64,000 nt of DNA from Kalaharituber pfeilii (GCA_015179045.1 WHUZ01000054.1:372001-436000), one strand, 5' to 3'. Numbered from the stretch's first letter, positions 21,880 to 33,059 are shown. Made by a program: numbers and translations. The notes: generated by a model not told the origin, from the sequence alone.

Positions 21880-24800
21880 ATGGTAGTGTGGAAGGTAGGA
21901 TATCAAAACGTGCAGGGAGGGGTGGCCAACACGCACGCGGCCTTGGAATGGGCGAAGGAGGAGGGTTTTCACATTTTCTTTATCGCGGAAGCATGGGTAG
22001 AGAAACGGGGAGGAGCGTGGGTCACGACAACTCACCCATCCTTTGACGTAAGGTCGGAGGTAAGGGAAGGGGTCAGGGTGGTACTTCACGTAGTGAAGGG
22101 GAGGTTGGAGGAGGTGGAGGTGAGAAAGGAGGAGCAGAATTGGGTGTGGGCAGCGGTGGGGAATAGGAGAATAGGGGGAGTATACGTCCAGCCCAACTGG
22201 AAAAAGGAGGAGACAGAGAGAATGTTGGAAGAGATGGCGAGGGAGTGGGAGGAAAGGGAAGGGGTGGTAATGGGGACTGGAACGCTCATCATGAAATGTG
22301 GGGAGGTGAAGGGGTACAAAACAATGGAAGGGGCGTGACCCTGAAAGAGTGGTTTGAAGGGGAAGGATGGGAGCTGGCAAGTGAGAAAGGAGAGCCGACA
22401 TGGAGGAGGGAAAGGAGAGGGATGGTGCAGGAATCAACAATCGACTTGTGCTGGATCAAGGGGATAAGAGAGCTGGAGTGGAAAGGGATTCAGCCAACGT
22501 TCCTGGGATCCGACCACGCAGCGGTAGGCGGCAGCTGGGAAGAAGAAGGGGAACAGGTAGAGAAAAGAAGGAGGAGGGTCAATTTTGAGAAGGTAGAGGA
22601 GCTGGTAGAAGAGATGAGAGAGTGGGATGGAGATAGGAAAACGAGATGGGTAGAGGACCTCCCAGGCGAAACCCCGTACGAGAAACTCTTGAGTTTCAAG
22701 GAGAGGTACAGCCGGGAAGTCAGAATATGTAGGAGGAGCAAGAAGTGGTGGTCTAAGAGGCTGACGGAGCTACGGAAGAAGGCATCGGCAGAAGGGAGAG
22801 GAGGAGTGGGTCAAGGGCAAAGGGGATGGACCCAGAAAGGTATAGAAGGTGGAGAGAGGCGAAGAGGACCCTGAAGGCCAACATCAAGAAAGAAAAGGAA
22901 GAGTGCTGGAGGGCCTTCGCTGAAGAAATGGGGGAGAAAGATCCGTGGATGGTGGCCAGGGTAGCGAAAGATCCGTGGCGGCTCAAGGGAACGATGGGGA
23001 AGATGTACACAGAAGGAGGGAGGAGTTGGAGTCAGATCAAGACAAGTGCAGAGCACTTGTCGAGAGAAACTTCCAGTGGGAAGGGGAGGAGGTAGGGGAA
23101 GACAGGGAGGCGGAAGGTGGGGGGCCAGGATATGAAGTGGGAGAACTGATGGATAAGTTGGAGGAGGCTTTAAAGGGGACAAGCAATGTGTCAGCACCGG
23201 GCCCCGACGGGGTGTCATACAAGCTATTGAAGCTAGCGATGAAGACGCCGTTGGGAAATCAGGTCCTAGCACAGATGGCGGAGGAGATGGCGAAGGGAAG
23301 GACACCAGAAGAATGGCAGTTGAGCAAGGTGGTAATGATTCCGAAGCCAGGGAAGGACAAAACCCAGGTGAAGGGATGGAGACCAATAAATCTGATTAAC
23401 TGCGTGGCGAAGTTGGGGGAGAAAGTGGTGGCAGGCGAGCTTCAGGGTGCAAACCGGTTATTCCATCGACATCAGTTTGGAGGACGGAAGGGTCGGAATG
23501 CAGCGGAAGCGATGATGAGAGCTGTGACCAAGACACAGAGGTGCTTGGCAAGAAGGGGAGGGTCGATGTGGAGCCTGGACGATGTTAGAGGAGGTTTCAA
23601 CAACGTAAAGGGGGAAGAGGTGTTGAGGAGAATAAGAAGGGACGGGCAGGCGAGGAGGTGGGCGAGGTGGCTAGAAGGCTTCTTTAGGGCAAGGAAATTC
23701 ACAGTGGAATGGGATGGACAAGTGAGAGGGGAGGGCAAGGCGAATGTGGGGGTACCGCAAGGGTCCCCGCTATCGCCGGTGATTTTCTTGATTTGGCTGG
23801 CACCAATGCTGGAGGAGCTGGAGGAGACGCTGAGGACCGAGTTACCGGAGGTGGAGTGTGAGGTCCCATCGTACGTGGATGATATAAATGTAACGGTGTG
23901 GGACTGGGAGGGCAGGCTGGACCAGGAAAGGTTGAGGGTGAAGGTGAAGAATATCGTTAAGAGGGTGGCGGAGAGGAGAGGGGTCCCGTTAGAACCAGCG
24001 AAGCATGAGGACATCATCTTCGGGAAGGGGAAGAGGAGGAGGAAAGAGGTGGAGAGGGTGAAGTGGCTGGGAGTAATCTTTGACTCGACTCTAGACTTTG
24101 ACTTCCATTGGAAGGCAAGGGTGGAGAAGGCAAGGAAACTCACAGGGGCGATGATGGGGCTAGGCGCAGGGCAGTGGGGGATGAGCCCGAGGAGCTGGCG
24201 CCAGCTGTACACGGGGATGATAAGAGCGGTCATGATGTGGGGGGCGGAGATCGGGTGGAGGGGACAGAAGGAGTGGAGAAAAGAGATGGAGAGGATCCAG
24301 TACCAGATACTGAGAAAGGCCACAGGAGCGGTCCACGGAGCAGCAAGACAGAAAGTAAACTGGATTGCTGGAGTGGAGTGCGCGGAGACAGCCTTCGACG
24401 CGGCGCAGGCGAGGTTTGTGGCAAGAAGCATGGGGGATCCGAGCGGGTGCGGGGACGTGTGGTCCGCAGATTTCCGAGGGGAAGGGGAGGAGGAGGAGAG
24501 AGGGAGAGACTGGAAAGATTGGGGGCGGGGTGGGCGACGCAGAAAGGGGACGGTTTTGAGTCGGTGGCGGGAAGAATGCAAAGCCAAGTGAGTTTCGTAA
24601 TGCCAGAAGGGGTGGACGAAATCTCATGGGGAGGGGAGTGCGCGCGAGTGGAAGTAGCGGAAGTGGAGCTGGAGGGGCGCAAAGGAGGAGGCAGGGAGGA
24701 GTGGGAGGCCTCTATCTTTTGGGCAACGCAAGGGGAGGTGCGGTATATACAGACGGGAGTATGATTGAGAAGGGAGAGTGGGGGGAGGCTATTGGAAGTG

Positions 24801-25505
24801 GGACGGGGGAGGGGGAGAAGAGATGGGGACGGGAGCGACGGTGTGGGACGGGGAAGTGAAGGGGATGAGAAAGGGGATAGAGAAAGCGGTAGCGGCACCG
24901 GTGAACCTGGTCATCCTAACCGACTCACAGGCAGCAATCGCGGCGGTGAGGAAGGCGGGAAGGACAGGCAAAGCACGGACCGGAGACCTGAAGAGAGTGA
25001 TGGAGATGATCACGGAGAGGAAGAAGAAGGGGGGGACGTCAAGTTGATGTGGGTGAAGGCACACATTGGCATTGCCGGCAATGAGGCGGCGGACGTCGAA
25101 GCAAAAAAGGCGGCGGACAGGATAGGGAAGTCAGTGGTGACAGAAGGAGGTTTGCGCCAGAAGTGGAAAAGACTGCGCGCAGCGGAGAGGAGGGAAGTGG
25201 GGTATGGAGGGGGCTCGGTGATGAGGTGGGGCAGAGGAGCAGCCACTGCCTTCACCAGGTTGAGGACGGGTAAGGGGATGGGGAAGGAGTGGGAGATCAA
25301 AATAGGGAAGGCGGAGGAGGGGAGCAGGTGTGAGTGTGGCCAGAGACAGACGGCAGACCACCTGGCATTCAGGTGTGACGGGGTGGACTACCCGGAAGGG
25401 TGGGAGAAGTGGGAGGATGCGGACGAAAAGAAGTGGGTGGAGAAGCAAGAGAATGGGGAGGCGGTGGATGTACTGGAGGAGTTTTTTGGGTCTCTGAAGG
25501 TGTAA
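21880..25505 (+). pseudogene. LINE A ORF2: endonuclease-RT-RNase H, frameshifted
   Basis: Start ATG 21880 gives MVVWKVGYQNVQGG, the usual endonuclease opening. IAEAWV follows, then a frame change near 22270 to GDWNAHHEMW, DLCWIKG and GSDHAAVGG (endonuclease). Further frame changes near 22860 and 23060 lead into a long RT frame to 24591: SAPGPDGVSYKLLK, VVMIPKPGKD, WRPINLINCVAKLGEK, QFGGRKGRNA, VGVPQGSPLSPVIFLI and YVDD (23872-23883). RNase H is split over three frames: VYTDGSM, ILTDSQAAIAAVRKAG and LMWVKAHIGIAGNEAADVEA. A Cys/His motif CECGQRQTADHLAFRC closes the protein before TAA 25505. Catalytic motifs are intact, but at least six frameshifts abolish a full product. Confidence 0.85.
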
Positions 25506-25745
25506 GGGGAGGGGGTGAATCTTTCGTTTGTATGAAGGTGGCGGCGGAAGCATGATGTAGTTATCTCAATTGCCCCGGGGAGGTGGGGCGGGGAGGGGGT
25601 TGAGAGTTTCGTTTGTAGAGGAGGCGGTGGAGGAAGTAGCTAGAAAAGCCTGCCTCCGGGCTTTGAGGGTTTAGACCCAGGGGTCCTGCCATGGCGAAGA
25701 GCCGCATGCGGGGTCATGTGACAAAAAAAAAAAAAAAAAAAAAAA

Positions 25746-26277
25746 GAGCTCAGCTACTGAACGGATTATAGGCTATCATCATCCTATAGGGTATAGCGAC
25801 TCTGACTGGGCCGGTGATATTGACACACGCAAATCAACCTCTGGCTATGTTTTTACCCTCGCTGGTGCTGCGATCTCCTGGAAGTCTAGAAAACAGCCTA
25901 CAGTAGCTCTTTCCACAACCGAAGCTGAATATATGGCAGCTACAGAGGCCTGCAAGGAAGGCATATGGCTACGAAGGCTATTCGATGAAATCAAGAGCAA
26001 GTGGGAGACTGGATGCAACAATCAACAACATGAAGGGCAACTTATTCGAATAGACAACAATGGGGCTATTGATCTAGCTAAAGACCCTAAGCATCATGAT
26101 AGGACTAAGCACATTGCAATCCGTCACCATTTCATCCGTGAAGCCATTGAATCTGGTGCAATCTCACTCAAGTATGTCAAAACCAATGAGAACCTAGCGG
26201 ATATTTGCACAAAAGCATTAGCACGCACGAAACATGAATACTTCATGGAAGGAATGGGAGTTAAGCAATTTAGGTAA
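25746..26277 (+). pseudogene. Ty1/copia RNase H fragment
   Basis: The 3' end of a copia polyprotein in one open frame: [86 protein letters not shown] and [11 protein letters not shown], ending TAA at 26277. These are the RNase H core and tail of Ty1/copia elements. The 5' side is lost at the LINE A poly(A). A purine-rich tract and an LTR follow. Confidence 0.8.
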
Positions 26278-26407
26278 CTTGGGGTAGTACTCTTTCTCTC
26301 ACGTAAGCTTTTTTCCCATAGGGTTTTTGCTACGGAGGTATGCATAAGGCATCGAGAGTTTTAAGGAGGCTACAGGATCAGAACAGGAACACGCAGTTGA
26401 GTGGGAG

Positions 26408-26740
26408 TGTTAGAAACCATGAGCCGAACACACGCGAAACAGTCCGAGCGAAACAGTCCGAGTGTGTAAAACATCCGAACATCCGCGATGGCCTAAGCAC
26501 TCCGAACATCTGCGATGGCCTAAGCACTCCGAACATCCGCGATGGCCCAAACACTCCGGACTGAGTATTCCATATTAGGCAGTCCAAATACTTAGCTGTT
26601 CTGTTCACTGGTTTTGTATGCAACTTCGTGTTATAGAGTTTTTGTATATATATGGGCTCTGGAAGCCCCGTTCTTGATTGATCATTAGAATCGAATACAC
26701 ACATCTCTGAGCCTATTCCTCTGTACTCCTTTTCACAGCA
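26408..26740 (+). repeat. Copia 3' LTR
   Basis: Starts TGTTAGAAACC right after the purine-rich GAGTGGGAG, 131 bp past the RNase H stop. It has a TATA-like GTATATATATGG (about 26643) and is assumed to end near TTTTCACA (about 26740); the exact 3' end is uncertain because no second LTR is present for comparison. Three 27-bp tandem units lie inside it (26475-26555). Confidence 0.55.
26475..26555 (+). repeat. 27-bp tandem repeat, three units, in an LTR
   Basis: Units at 26475-26501, 26502-26528 and 26529-26555, each starting CCGAACATC and carrying GCGATGGCC; units differ at one to three positions. They sit upstream of the LTR TATA-like sequence, where repeated protein-binding sites would be expected. 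Confidence 0.8.
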
Positions 26741-26744
26741 AATT

Positions 26745-27170
26745 CTGCTCATTCTACCTTATCTGACATCGTCGAATAGGGCCTGCCAAACCTGTCGAGT
26801 TTAGCTCATTCTGCAGCATCTCGTGCCAGTAGGTTAGGCCCGCCATACCTGTCAAATTCAGCTCATGGTGCCTAATCTCGTGCTATTATATCAGGCCGGC
26901 TATACGTGCCAAATTTAGCTTATTCTGCCTCATCCTGTGGGCCGGCCATACCTGTCAACCTTCTCACGCCGTCGTTAGGTTGGGCCTTCCATGCCTGTCA
27001 AATTCAGCTCACTCTACCTCATCTCATGGCGGTAGGTGGGGCCTGCTATACCTGTAAAATTGAGTTCATTCTTCTTCGCCTGAGGCCGTAGGGCTGGACC
27101 TACCATATCTCTTAAATTCAACTCATTCTGCCACATCTCATGCTATCGGGCCGGACCTGTCATATCTATG
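26745..27170 (+). repeat. Degenerate ~57-bp tandem repeat array
   Basis: About seven to eight diverged units built on GGCCxGCCATACCTGTCAAA, TTCAGCTCATTCTGCCTCAT and a TC..GTGCTAT..GGCC stretch; the 'ATACCTGTC' cores recur at spacings of roughly 43-59 bp. No coding sense is seen. Confidence 0.65.
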
Positions 27171-27247
27171 TAATAAATCGGTCCGGGTCGGGCCAGGGTA
27201 CAGGATCCAGGTACGGGGCGGGCGGCAGGCGCCGGGGCGATTTCACA

Positions 27248-27297
27248 GCAGAGGCAGAGGCAGAGGCAGAGGCAGAGGCAGAGGCAGAGGCAGAGGC
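27248..27297 (+). repeat. (GCAGAG)n hexanucleotide microsatellite
   Basis: About eight perfect GCAGAG units, ending GGCGGTCGGAG. It lies in a GC-rich patch (27180-27310) unlike its flanks. Confidence 0.9.
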
Positions 27298-28155
27298 GGT
27301 CGGAGCTATGTGATACCGAGAGGTAGATGTATTTGAAAGCTAAATACACAACCTGGGTAGAATACAAGTTGTTGCGTGGAGAGGCAAGAGAGAGGAGTGT
27401 AACGGGATATTGTATAGCGAGCCGGGTAAATAGCTTCACGCTAAAAGATGACCTCTGACAAGCATTTCAGGATGATAGCTTCACGCCAAAAGATGACCTC
27501 TGACAAGCATTTCAGGATGTCGGTACAATATATATGGGTAAAAGGCATGTAACCTGAGTGCGTATTGCAGTCTCGAAAGTGTATATAAGTGGTGTTCATG
27601 GCTGTGTGTTCTCCTTTCCTTTTTCTCTTTACGCAACCTCTTGTATTTAGTTTCTACTAAGTAGAGTGGTTACCTGCTGTGCCGATCCGCTGAACTGCTG
27701 TACCGCTGTGAACCGTTGAACCCGCGAACTGCTGAACTGCCGCCTGCCGCCTCCTGCCTGCGCTCCGTAGATCGCCGTCATCCACGGGCCCCAGACCACG
27801 TCCGCCGTTACAAGGAGGTGGGAGGGCCTCTTTATAGAAAGCCCTCGGTGGCAAATCCAAGCAAACAAGCAAACGAGCAAACAAACAAACGAAATACATG
27901 GGAAACTGAGGAAACGACTGGAAGTACATGGAAAACAAAGGAAACGACAGGAAGTACATGGAAGGCCAAGGAAATGACTAGAAGCAGGTAGAAGCGTCAG
28001 GAATATCCGGGAATGAGCTCGGCGATACCTGTCACTGGTGGATTCCGGAGTCTTCCAGCAGGTTCTAGGGCTTTCCGGCTGGTTCTACGGCTTTCCGGCA
28101 GGTTCTGGGGATCCGGGTTCTTCTAGCAGATTCTGGCAGGTTCTCGGGTTCGGGT
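27298..28155. other. Repeat-rich non-coding stretch
   Basis: Two 45-bp tandem units at 27430-27474 and 27475-27519 (one difference), a TATA-like TGTATATAAGTG near 27582, a CTG/CCG-rich patch at 27680-27790, three 30-bp units at 27896-27985 (ACATGGAAAAC, AGGAAACGAC) and short GGTTCTA..GGCTTTCCGGC repeats at 28061-28150. No gene is supported. The layout resembles an LTR or long non-coding retroelement, but I could not define its ends. Confidence 0.45.
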
Positions 28156-28530
28156 TGTTAAGCGATGAGCGGGATGCTGGCGGCCACATTGCTTAAGCGA
28201 GCTTACAGGTGCAGGGATATATACCGGAGTGCTAGAAGGAGTATGATGAGTTTTTTTTTTTTTTTTATATCAATACTCGCATTTTGCCCAACGGGCTATG
28301 GCGAGGGTCTTTATTAAAAGAACGAAAGAAATGAAGTCAACCCCTGCAACTAACTACTACTAACTACATATATTGCCCGCAAAACTCTTTCATGGTGCGG
28401 GTAGTATGACGAGTTGCGAGGGAGTCAGGGTCAGCTGCACGTGTACGAGTACTGGCATATAGTATATTGATTGCCAGTATAGGACCGGGGCTGTGGGGTC
28501 TTGGGCGAGGGTCCAGGTTGGATTATTACA
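28156..28530 (+). repeat. LTR-like repeat, copy 1, interrupted
   Basis: Runs TGTTAAGCG...GGATTATTACA, with LTR-type TG..CA ends; about 210 bp once the 28251-28402 insertion is removed. Its 3' part recurs, direct, at 28915-29054 (GGGTCAGCTGCAC, TTGCCAGTATAGGAC, GGATTATTACA). Confidence 0.5.
28251..28402 (-). mobile_element. 3'-tail-only LINE insertion, second family (152 bp)
   Basis: Poly(T) then the 30-nt stem-loop (28276-28305) and about 100 nt of 3'UTR, minus strand. Flanked by AGTATGATGAG (28240-28250) and AGTATGACGAG (28403-28413), a target duplication with one mismatch. It interrupts the LTR-like repeat at 28156-28530, so it is the younger insertion. Confidence 0.75.
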
Positions 28531-28862
28531 ATCTTTCAAATTCAATGCTGGCGAGAGAGACCTGTCATAATTGTTAAGTTGAGCTCAGGTTGCTGGACTA
28601 CTTGGCACTTCAGCCCTTTAGCTTGGGTGCAAGCTATGTCAAATGCGACTGGGTTCAATCCGGCGCGAGGCGTAACCAGCAGTACTTACGACGAGTGGTC
28701 GCAATTTCTGTAACTATAGTACTATAATAGCCGACAGTAGGTCTGAGCCGATGGCAGGTCTGAGCCGACGTCAGGTCTTGGTATTTTGACCGAATTTCTT
28801 GGCAATATGACCAAATTGGGACGAAAAACACTGGGCAGCTTGTAACCAACCCATACACTCCT

Positions 28863-28914
28863 CAGCAAGCTGAGTTCGCTCCTGGGCACAGCAAGCTGAG
28901 TTCGCTCCTGGGCA
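28863..28914 (+). repeat. 26-bp perfect tandem duplication
   Basis: CAGCAAGCTGAGTTCGCTCC plus TGGGCA, twice with no mismatch. A single related unit, inverted, is part of the repeat at 38982-39058. Confidence 0.85.
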
Positions 28915-29054
28915 GTGCTAGAAGGAGTGCAGTGAATTGTAAGGGTGTCAGGGTCAGCTGCACATGTATGAGTACTGGTGCGTGGTACGTTGGTTGCCAG
29001 TATAGGACTGGAGCTGGAGGGTCTTAGGCGAGGGGTCCAGATTGGATTATTACA
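28915..29054 (+). repeat. LTR-like repeat, copy 2 (5'-truncated)
   Basis: Direct repeat of the 3' part of 28156-28530, ending at the same GGATTATTACA. The 0.4 kb between the two copies has no recognisable retrotransposon domain, so this may be the relic of a heavily deleted element. Confidence 0.5.
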
Positions 29055-29106
29055 ATTGGGTGGAAACTCTGAGAAACCCTAAAGAGACTAGGGAACAAAA
29101 TAGTGA

Positions 29107-29334
29107 AGTGAGCAGAAGGAGTCATCTAAAAATAACAAGATAGCATTATCAGCAATTGCAAGAATACCTGGAGCTTATGATAGCCTCAGAAGTAACCAAC
29201 CACAAGAGTGGGCTTACCTTGAATTTGTATCTGTAGATAAAAGAGATATAACTACTGAAAATGATGATGAGGTCATCATGGTAACTACAGTTAGCTTCAA
29301 AACAAATAAATATGGTCTTCCAGGAGTCGGATAG
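29107..29334 (+). pseudogene. Unrecognised coding fragment
   Basis: A 75-codon open stretch without an ATG start, reading ...SSKNNKIALSAIARIPGAYD, QPQEWAYLEFVSVDKRD and VSFKTNKYGLPGVG before a stop created at the LINE B junction. Its amino-acid balance looks like true coding sequence, unlike the flanks, and it lies just after the LTR-like repeat, so it may be the remnant of that element's or another transposon's protein. I do not recognise the family. Confidence 0.35.
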
Positions 29335-30079
29335 CAGCAAGATCGAGGATAGCAAGGTGGGGGCGGGTGTATGGGGGAGATTGGCAGTGGTTGCGGAGAT
29401 GGTGGGAAGGACAGCAATAGTATTCGACGGGGAGGTGAGGGGAGTGAGAAGAGTCTTGGAGAGTATACCGGAGGAGGTACTGGTCCTGATCTGCCTGGAT
29501 TCAGAAGCTGCTATCATGGCGGTTAGGAAGGCAGGCAGAGAGGGGAAGGGGAAGACGGAGGATGTGAGGAGGGTAGTGGATGCGGTGGCAAGGAGGAAGA
29601 GGAAGGGGGGTAATGCGAAACTGATGTGGGTTAAGGCTCACATTGGGATTGCAGGAAATGAGAAGGCGGATGAGTGGGCGAAGAAGGGGACGGTGATGCA
29701 GGGGAAGGAGGTGGCCACCGGAAGTGGGGTGCGCCAGAGGGTGAAGGTGTAGAGGAAGGAGAAGAGAGAAATGGAGGGCTTTGGAGGAGGAAAGGTCATG
29801 GAGTGGAGTAGGATGGCGACATCAAACTTCACTGCATTGCGACTGGAGCGAGGAAGGTGTGCTTGGTGGTTGAAGAAGCTAGGGGTGGCGGAATCGGATA
29901 GGTGCAGGTGTGGGGAGGTGTAAACGGGGGAGCATCTCGCTTTCCGATGCAGAAGCCAGGAGAATCGCCCGGAAGGTTTTGAGAGGTGGAGCGACATGGG
30001 AAAGGATTGGAAAAGAAAGGCGGAGAATGGGGAGGAGTATGACGTTTTAGAGAATTTCTTCGCCGGGGTCAAGTTCTAG
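29326..30079 (+). pseudogene. LINE RNase H domain (LINE B), two stops
   Basis: Reads SSKIEDSKVGAGVWGR, VFDGEVRGVRRVLE, CLDSEAAIMAVRKAG, LMWVKAHIGIAGNEKADEWA and then the closing CRCGEV..GEHLAFRCRS motif, ending TAG at 30079. In-frame TAG near 29750 (TGG in LINE C) and TAA near 29922 disable it. Compared with LINE C, at least one stop is a G-to-A change, as repeat-induced point mutation would give, but two sites do not prove it. Confidence 0.8.
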
Positions 30080-30233
30080 AAGCTAGGAGAGCGGGGGCGA
30101 CGGCGCGTGGGGGCCATGTACGTAGAGAGTTAGTTTAGCCTGTCTCTGGGCTATGAGGGCTTGCCCAGGGACCCTGCCATGGCCACGTGCTACAAGCGGG
30201 GTTATGTGATTAAAAAAAAAAAAAAAAAAAAAA
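29326..30233 (+). mobile_element. LINE B: 5'-truncated copy of the LINE A/C lineage
   Basis: About 0.9 kb: the RNase H end of ORF2, a 3'UTR nearly identical to that of LINE C, and a 21-nt poly(A). It begins abruptly inside RNase H, as expected from incomplete reverse transcription. I found no clear target duplication. Confidence 0.85.
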
Positions 30234-30353
30234 GTACTGGAACGTATGCGCCGAGGGGTACATTAGACACCTAAGTAGTGATTTTGTAGCATCATCCCAT
30301 ACAACCCAATATGCCACTTGTACACATAAAAAATTCTGTAATCCAAAAAAGTC

Positions 30354-30491
30354 CTCTCTCAACCCCGAATTACTCTTCTTATTTTTTCCCCACTCTCTTT
30401 AATCACTCCTTGTATTCATAGCCCTCTCTCAACCCCGAATTGCTCTTCTTATGTTTTCCCCACTCTCTTTAATAACTCCTTGTATTCATAG
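30354..30491 (+). repeat. 69-bp tandem duplication
   Basis: Units 30354-30422 and 30423-30491, both starting CCTCTCTCAACCCCGAATT and ending TTGTATTCATAG, with three visible differences. Confidence 0.85.
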
Positions 30492-30706
30492 CGCTCTTTA
30501 ATTCTCACTTATTCAGAATCTCGTCCCAATTGTCACTTGCGTAACCCTGCCTGCTTTCTTCTTATTTAATTACTTCAGGAGGCAAACAATTCACTCCAGC
30601 AGACCCCTCGCCTTCATAACCAACTGGCTCTTTCTCCGATTGGACTCAGTGTAAATCTCATAAGTGTACTAGTAATGAGCTAAAAGTCTACTATCACGCA
30701 GATCTT

Positions 30707-30761
30707 TGTTTTTTGGGGTGACATAACCCCGCATACAGGGGTGCCGGTACCAGGGAATCAA
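30707..30761 (-). mobile_element. 3'-tail-only LINE insertion (55 bp)
   Basis: T-rich tract, then GTGACATAACCCCGCATACA (minus-strand reading TGTATGCGGGGTTATGTCAC). Flanked by GCAGATCTT at 30698-30706 and 30762-30770, a perfect 9-bp duplication. Confidence 0.75.
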
Positions 30762-33059
30762 GCAGATCTTGATCGCAAAGCAACATGAGGAATCGGAACA
30801 CTGACAACTAAATACAAGTGAATCAAGCATGGATTGGCACTTATTCGTGATTCGGCTGAAATTCGACACTCACAACCAATCTTGTGAACTCACAATTGAG
30901 ATTCAGGACCAATGCGGGCTTGATGATTAGATTGTACTGTAACAGCCAATAGTCATTACAGAGCTAATCTGGTAGGCATCACCTCACCTCGATCACCAGG
31001 CTGACGTGCATAAATCCGCATCTTCGCCCCGCTTATGCATGTGCTGCCTGCACTCCACATGCACAAGTTACGTCACCTGCATATTGCTTCGTAAATTGTA
31101 GTCGCGTTAGTTTTATGAAATCTGAAATTCAACCCTCCATAATCGTCAACTCGTCGCTCTCACAACAATAATTTATCGCAATTCCATTCGCAACCTCATG
31201 GTCACGCAACCGTTCCCAGGAGCCTTGATGGTCATATATACAGTATCTCAACGCTTGCATTTCTGTATTTCTCAATTTCCTTTTCACTCTCGCTTTCGTT
31301 CCATGTATATTAACTGCTCCTATCCACCTCCATCTCCATTCCGTCTCAACCTACACCTCTAAAAACTTTCATTGTAAAATATAATTATCATCCTTATTGT
31401 CTTCCCGTGACCATTGTCTAGCATTTCTATTTTTTCCAACTTGAATAAATCTCCATACCATTGCTTTTAACAGTCTTCACAATCAGCTAAAACGATTCCA
31501 TTCTCTTCCACTCTCCAATACATACCTCATTGACCTTTATACCGGATGTTTCCTTTATATAACATCTTAACTTTACTTGATTTCTCAATCCATGGGATTG
31601 ATTCAGACCACTAACATTTTATATCAAGCCCAATCGGGAAAATATCTTCGAACTGTATCCCCTCCACCTTAAATAGAAACTCAGAAAATTCATCCAGTCT
31701 ATTCAACCCAGCCAGCAGACCCCCTGCAGATCTATATCTCTGATCGGTGCAAATTGTTTCCATCTCTTCTGCCGTCGACAGCAGCTCCAGGAGCTTCTCG
31801 TAGGCTTGAGCATCAACAAACTAAACCTCTTGTCAGCTCCCAAATCGTATACTATGAAAAAAAGGAAGTACAGGAAGAGAAAGGTCCAGTGGAGGGGTGG
31901 GCTTTGTCCAAAAGCTCGTGAGTTTGGGTATATTGTGTAGGGAAGCATTTACGGGACTTTGTGGGCTATTTGTTTAGTAGTCCGTTGTATATCTGTTGCC
32001 TGGAATATGAAGATGAACAATTCAAGATCGGAATTGCACTCCTTTGTCTTAGGGGAAGGATGGTAAAGGAAACGTTATGACCAATTCTCCATATCAAACT
32101 CTGCGGAGGGATGACGGTCGTTCCATGGGAAATGATGACGGCGGGGTGTGACTGCAAGCGAGGGAAAGTGCTTTTAATCCTCCGACAAAGGCAGGGGGGA
32201 GGAACGAGAGTATTATAACTTGAGGTACAGTGTACATGGTTTGTACTTTCACTTCGGAGAAGACGTGACGGATCGATAGGCCCTTCCTTGTCAACACCCT
32301 AAGACATCTCCAACCGCGGACTCTAGATACTGTTGAGAGCTGATCAGAAATGCACATGATCTCATCTACCTTTCAAGTGTCAGCAAAAAGAGTGAGGAAG
32401 CTTTGTGACTTGTTTCTTTTCCATAAGAACTTGATCGGCTGTGCAGCATGAAGGCCTCTAGCTGAAACTTGGGACATGTGACGGGGGGTTTCTTTAGCTC
32501 GGCTAGCTCGGCTAAATCTATTGCTAATATGTTAATGTAAACAGTAGAATGTTAAGCCTCTAGACAATCTGACATAAAATGAATATCCCAACGGTACCTT
32601 AACACTGTCGAATTTTTGTTTTTCTTTAATTACTCCCTCCCCCCACTAGCTCTGATAATCACGCACCTTTTCCCATTGTAGCATTAGACAGATCTCACTC
32701 TCCGCATTGAAGCCTGTATTGACCGATAAACTACCCCCATCACCCCCTTGTACCCACCGATTGCTTCGTTTTTTTTTGGCGTATCGGATCGCGCTTTGCA
32801 TCAACTGTCCAGCAGAGTGAGGCTTCCTTCCCCCAACGGCATTTTAAACCTGATCCCTCTGGGGCCCCCGTGGACACACAAGTTGGAATCCTTGTGATAC
32901 CTACCAAGTGCTCGCTTTCAAGAGGTACCCCCGCACCTTGCTCTGGACTTGGTAGCCCAACTTAGCCTGGCATTTCTCCACTACCCATAGTATAAACCTG
33001 GATTGTCTAAACTTCCGATTTTCAATCAGTATACCCACACTACTCGGATACCCACCGAA

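Larger units (their letters stand above)
18414..25745 (+). mobile_element. LINE A: full-length Tad-like retrotransposon, frameshifted
   Basis: About 7.3 kb: structured 5'UTR (starts CGTCGACAACAAC, shared with LINE C), ORF1 with coiled coil and CCHC knuckle, ORF2 with apurinic-type endonuclease, reverse transcriptase and RNase H, a short 3'UTR and a 23-nt poly(A). Layout matches the fungal Tad clade. Both ORFs have many frameshifts, so the copy is dead. The sense strand is very purine-rich. It ends directly against a copia RNase H fragment, suggesting insertion into an older copia copy or a rearrangement. Confidence 0.85.
30234..33059. other. Gene-poor AT-rich region
   Basis: Contains a 69-bp tandem duplication at 30354-30491 (two units, few differences) and a LINE tail at 30707-30761. 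A diverged ~50-bp block near 30925-30965 (GATGATTAGA..GTAACAGC.AATAGTCATTACA) recurs near 39708-39755. T/C-rich tracts dominate 31200-31600. No gene model with introns or motifs is supported. Confidence 0.45.

Noticed and set aside
26475..26555. CRISPR-like spaced repeats
   Set aside because: Units are directly adjacent without spacers and the genome is fungal.
29700..29950. Repeat-induced point mutation as the cause of stops in LINE B
   Set aside because: Only two stops, one clearly G-to-A; LINEs here are mainly damaged by indels and stay GC-rich, unlike heavily mutated repeats.
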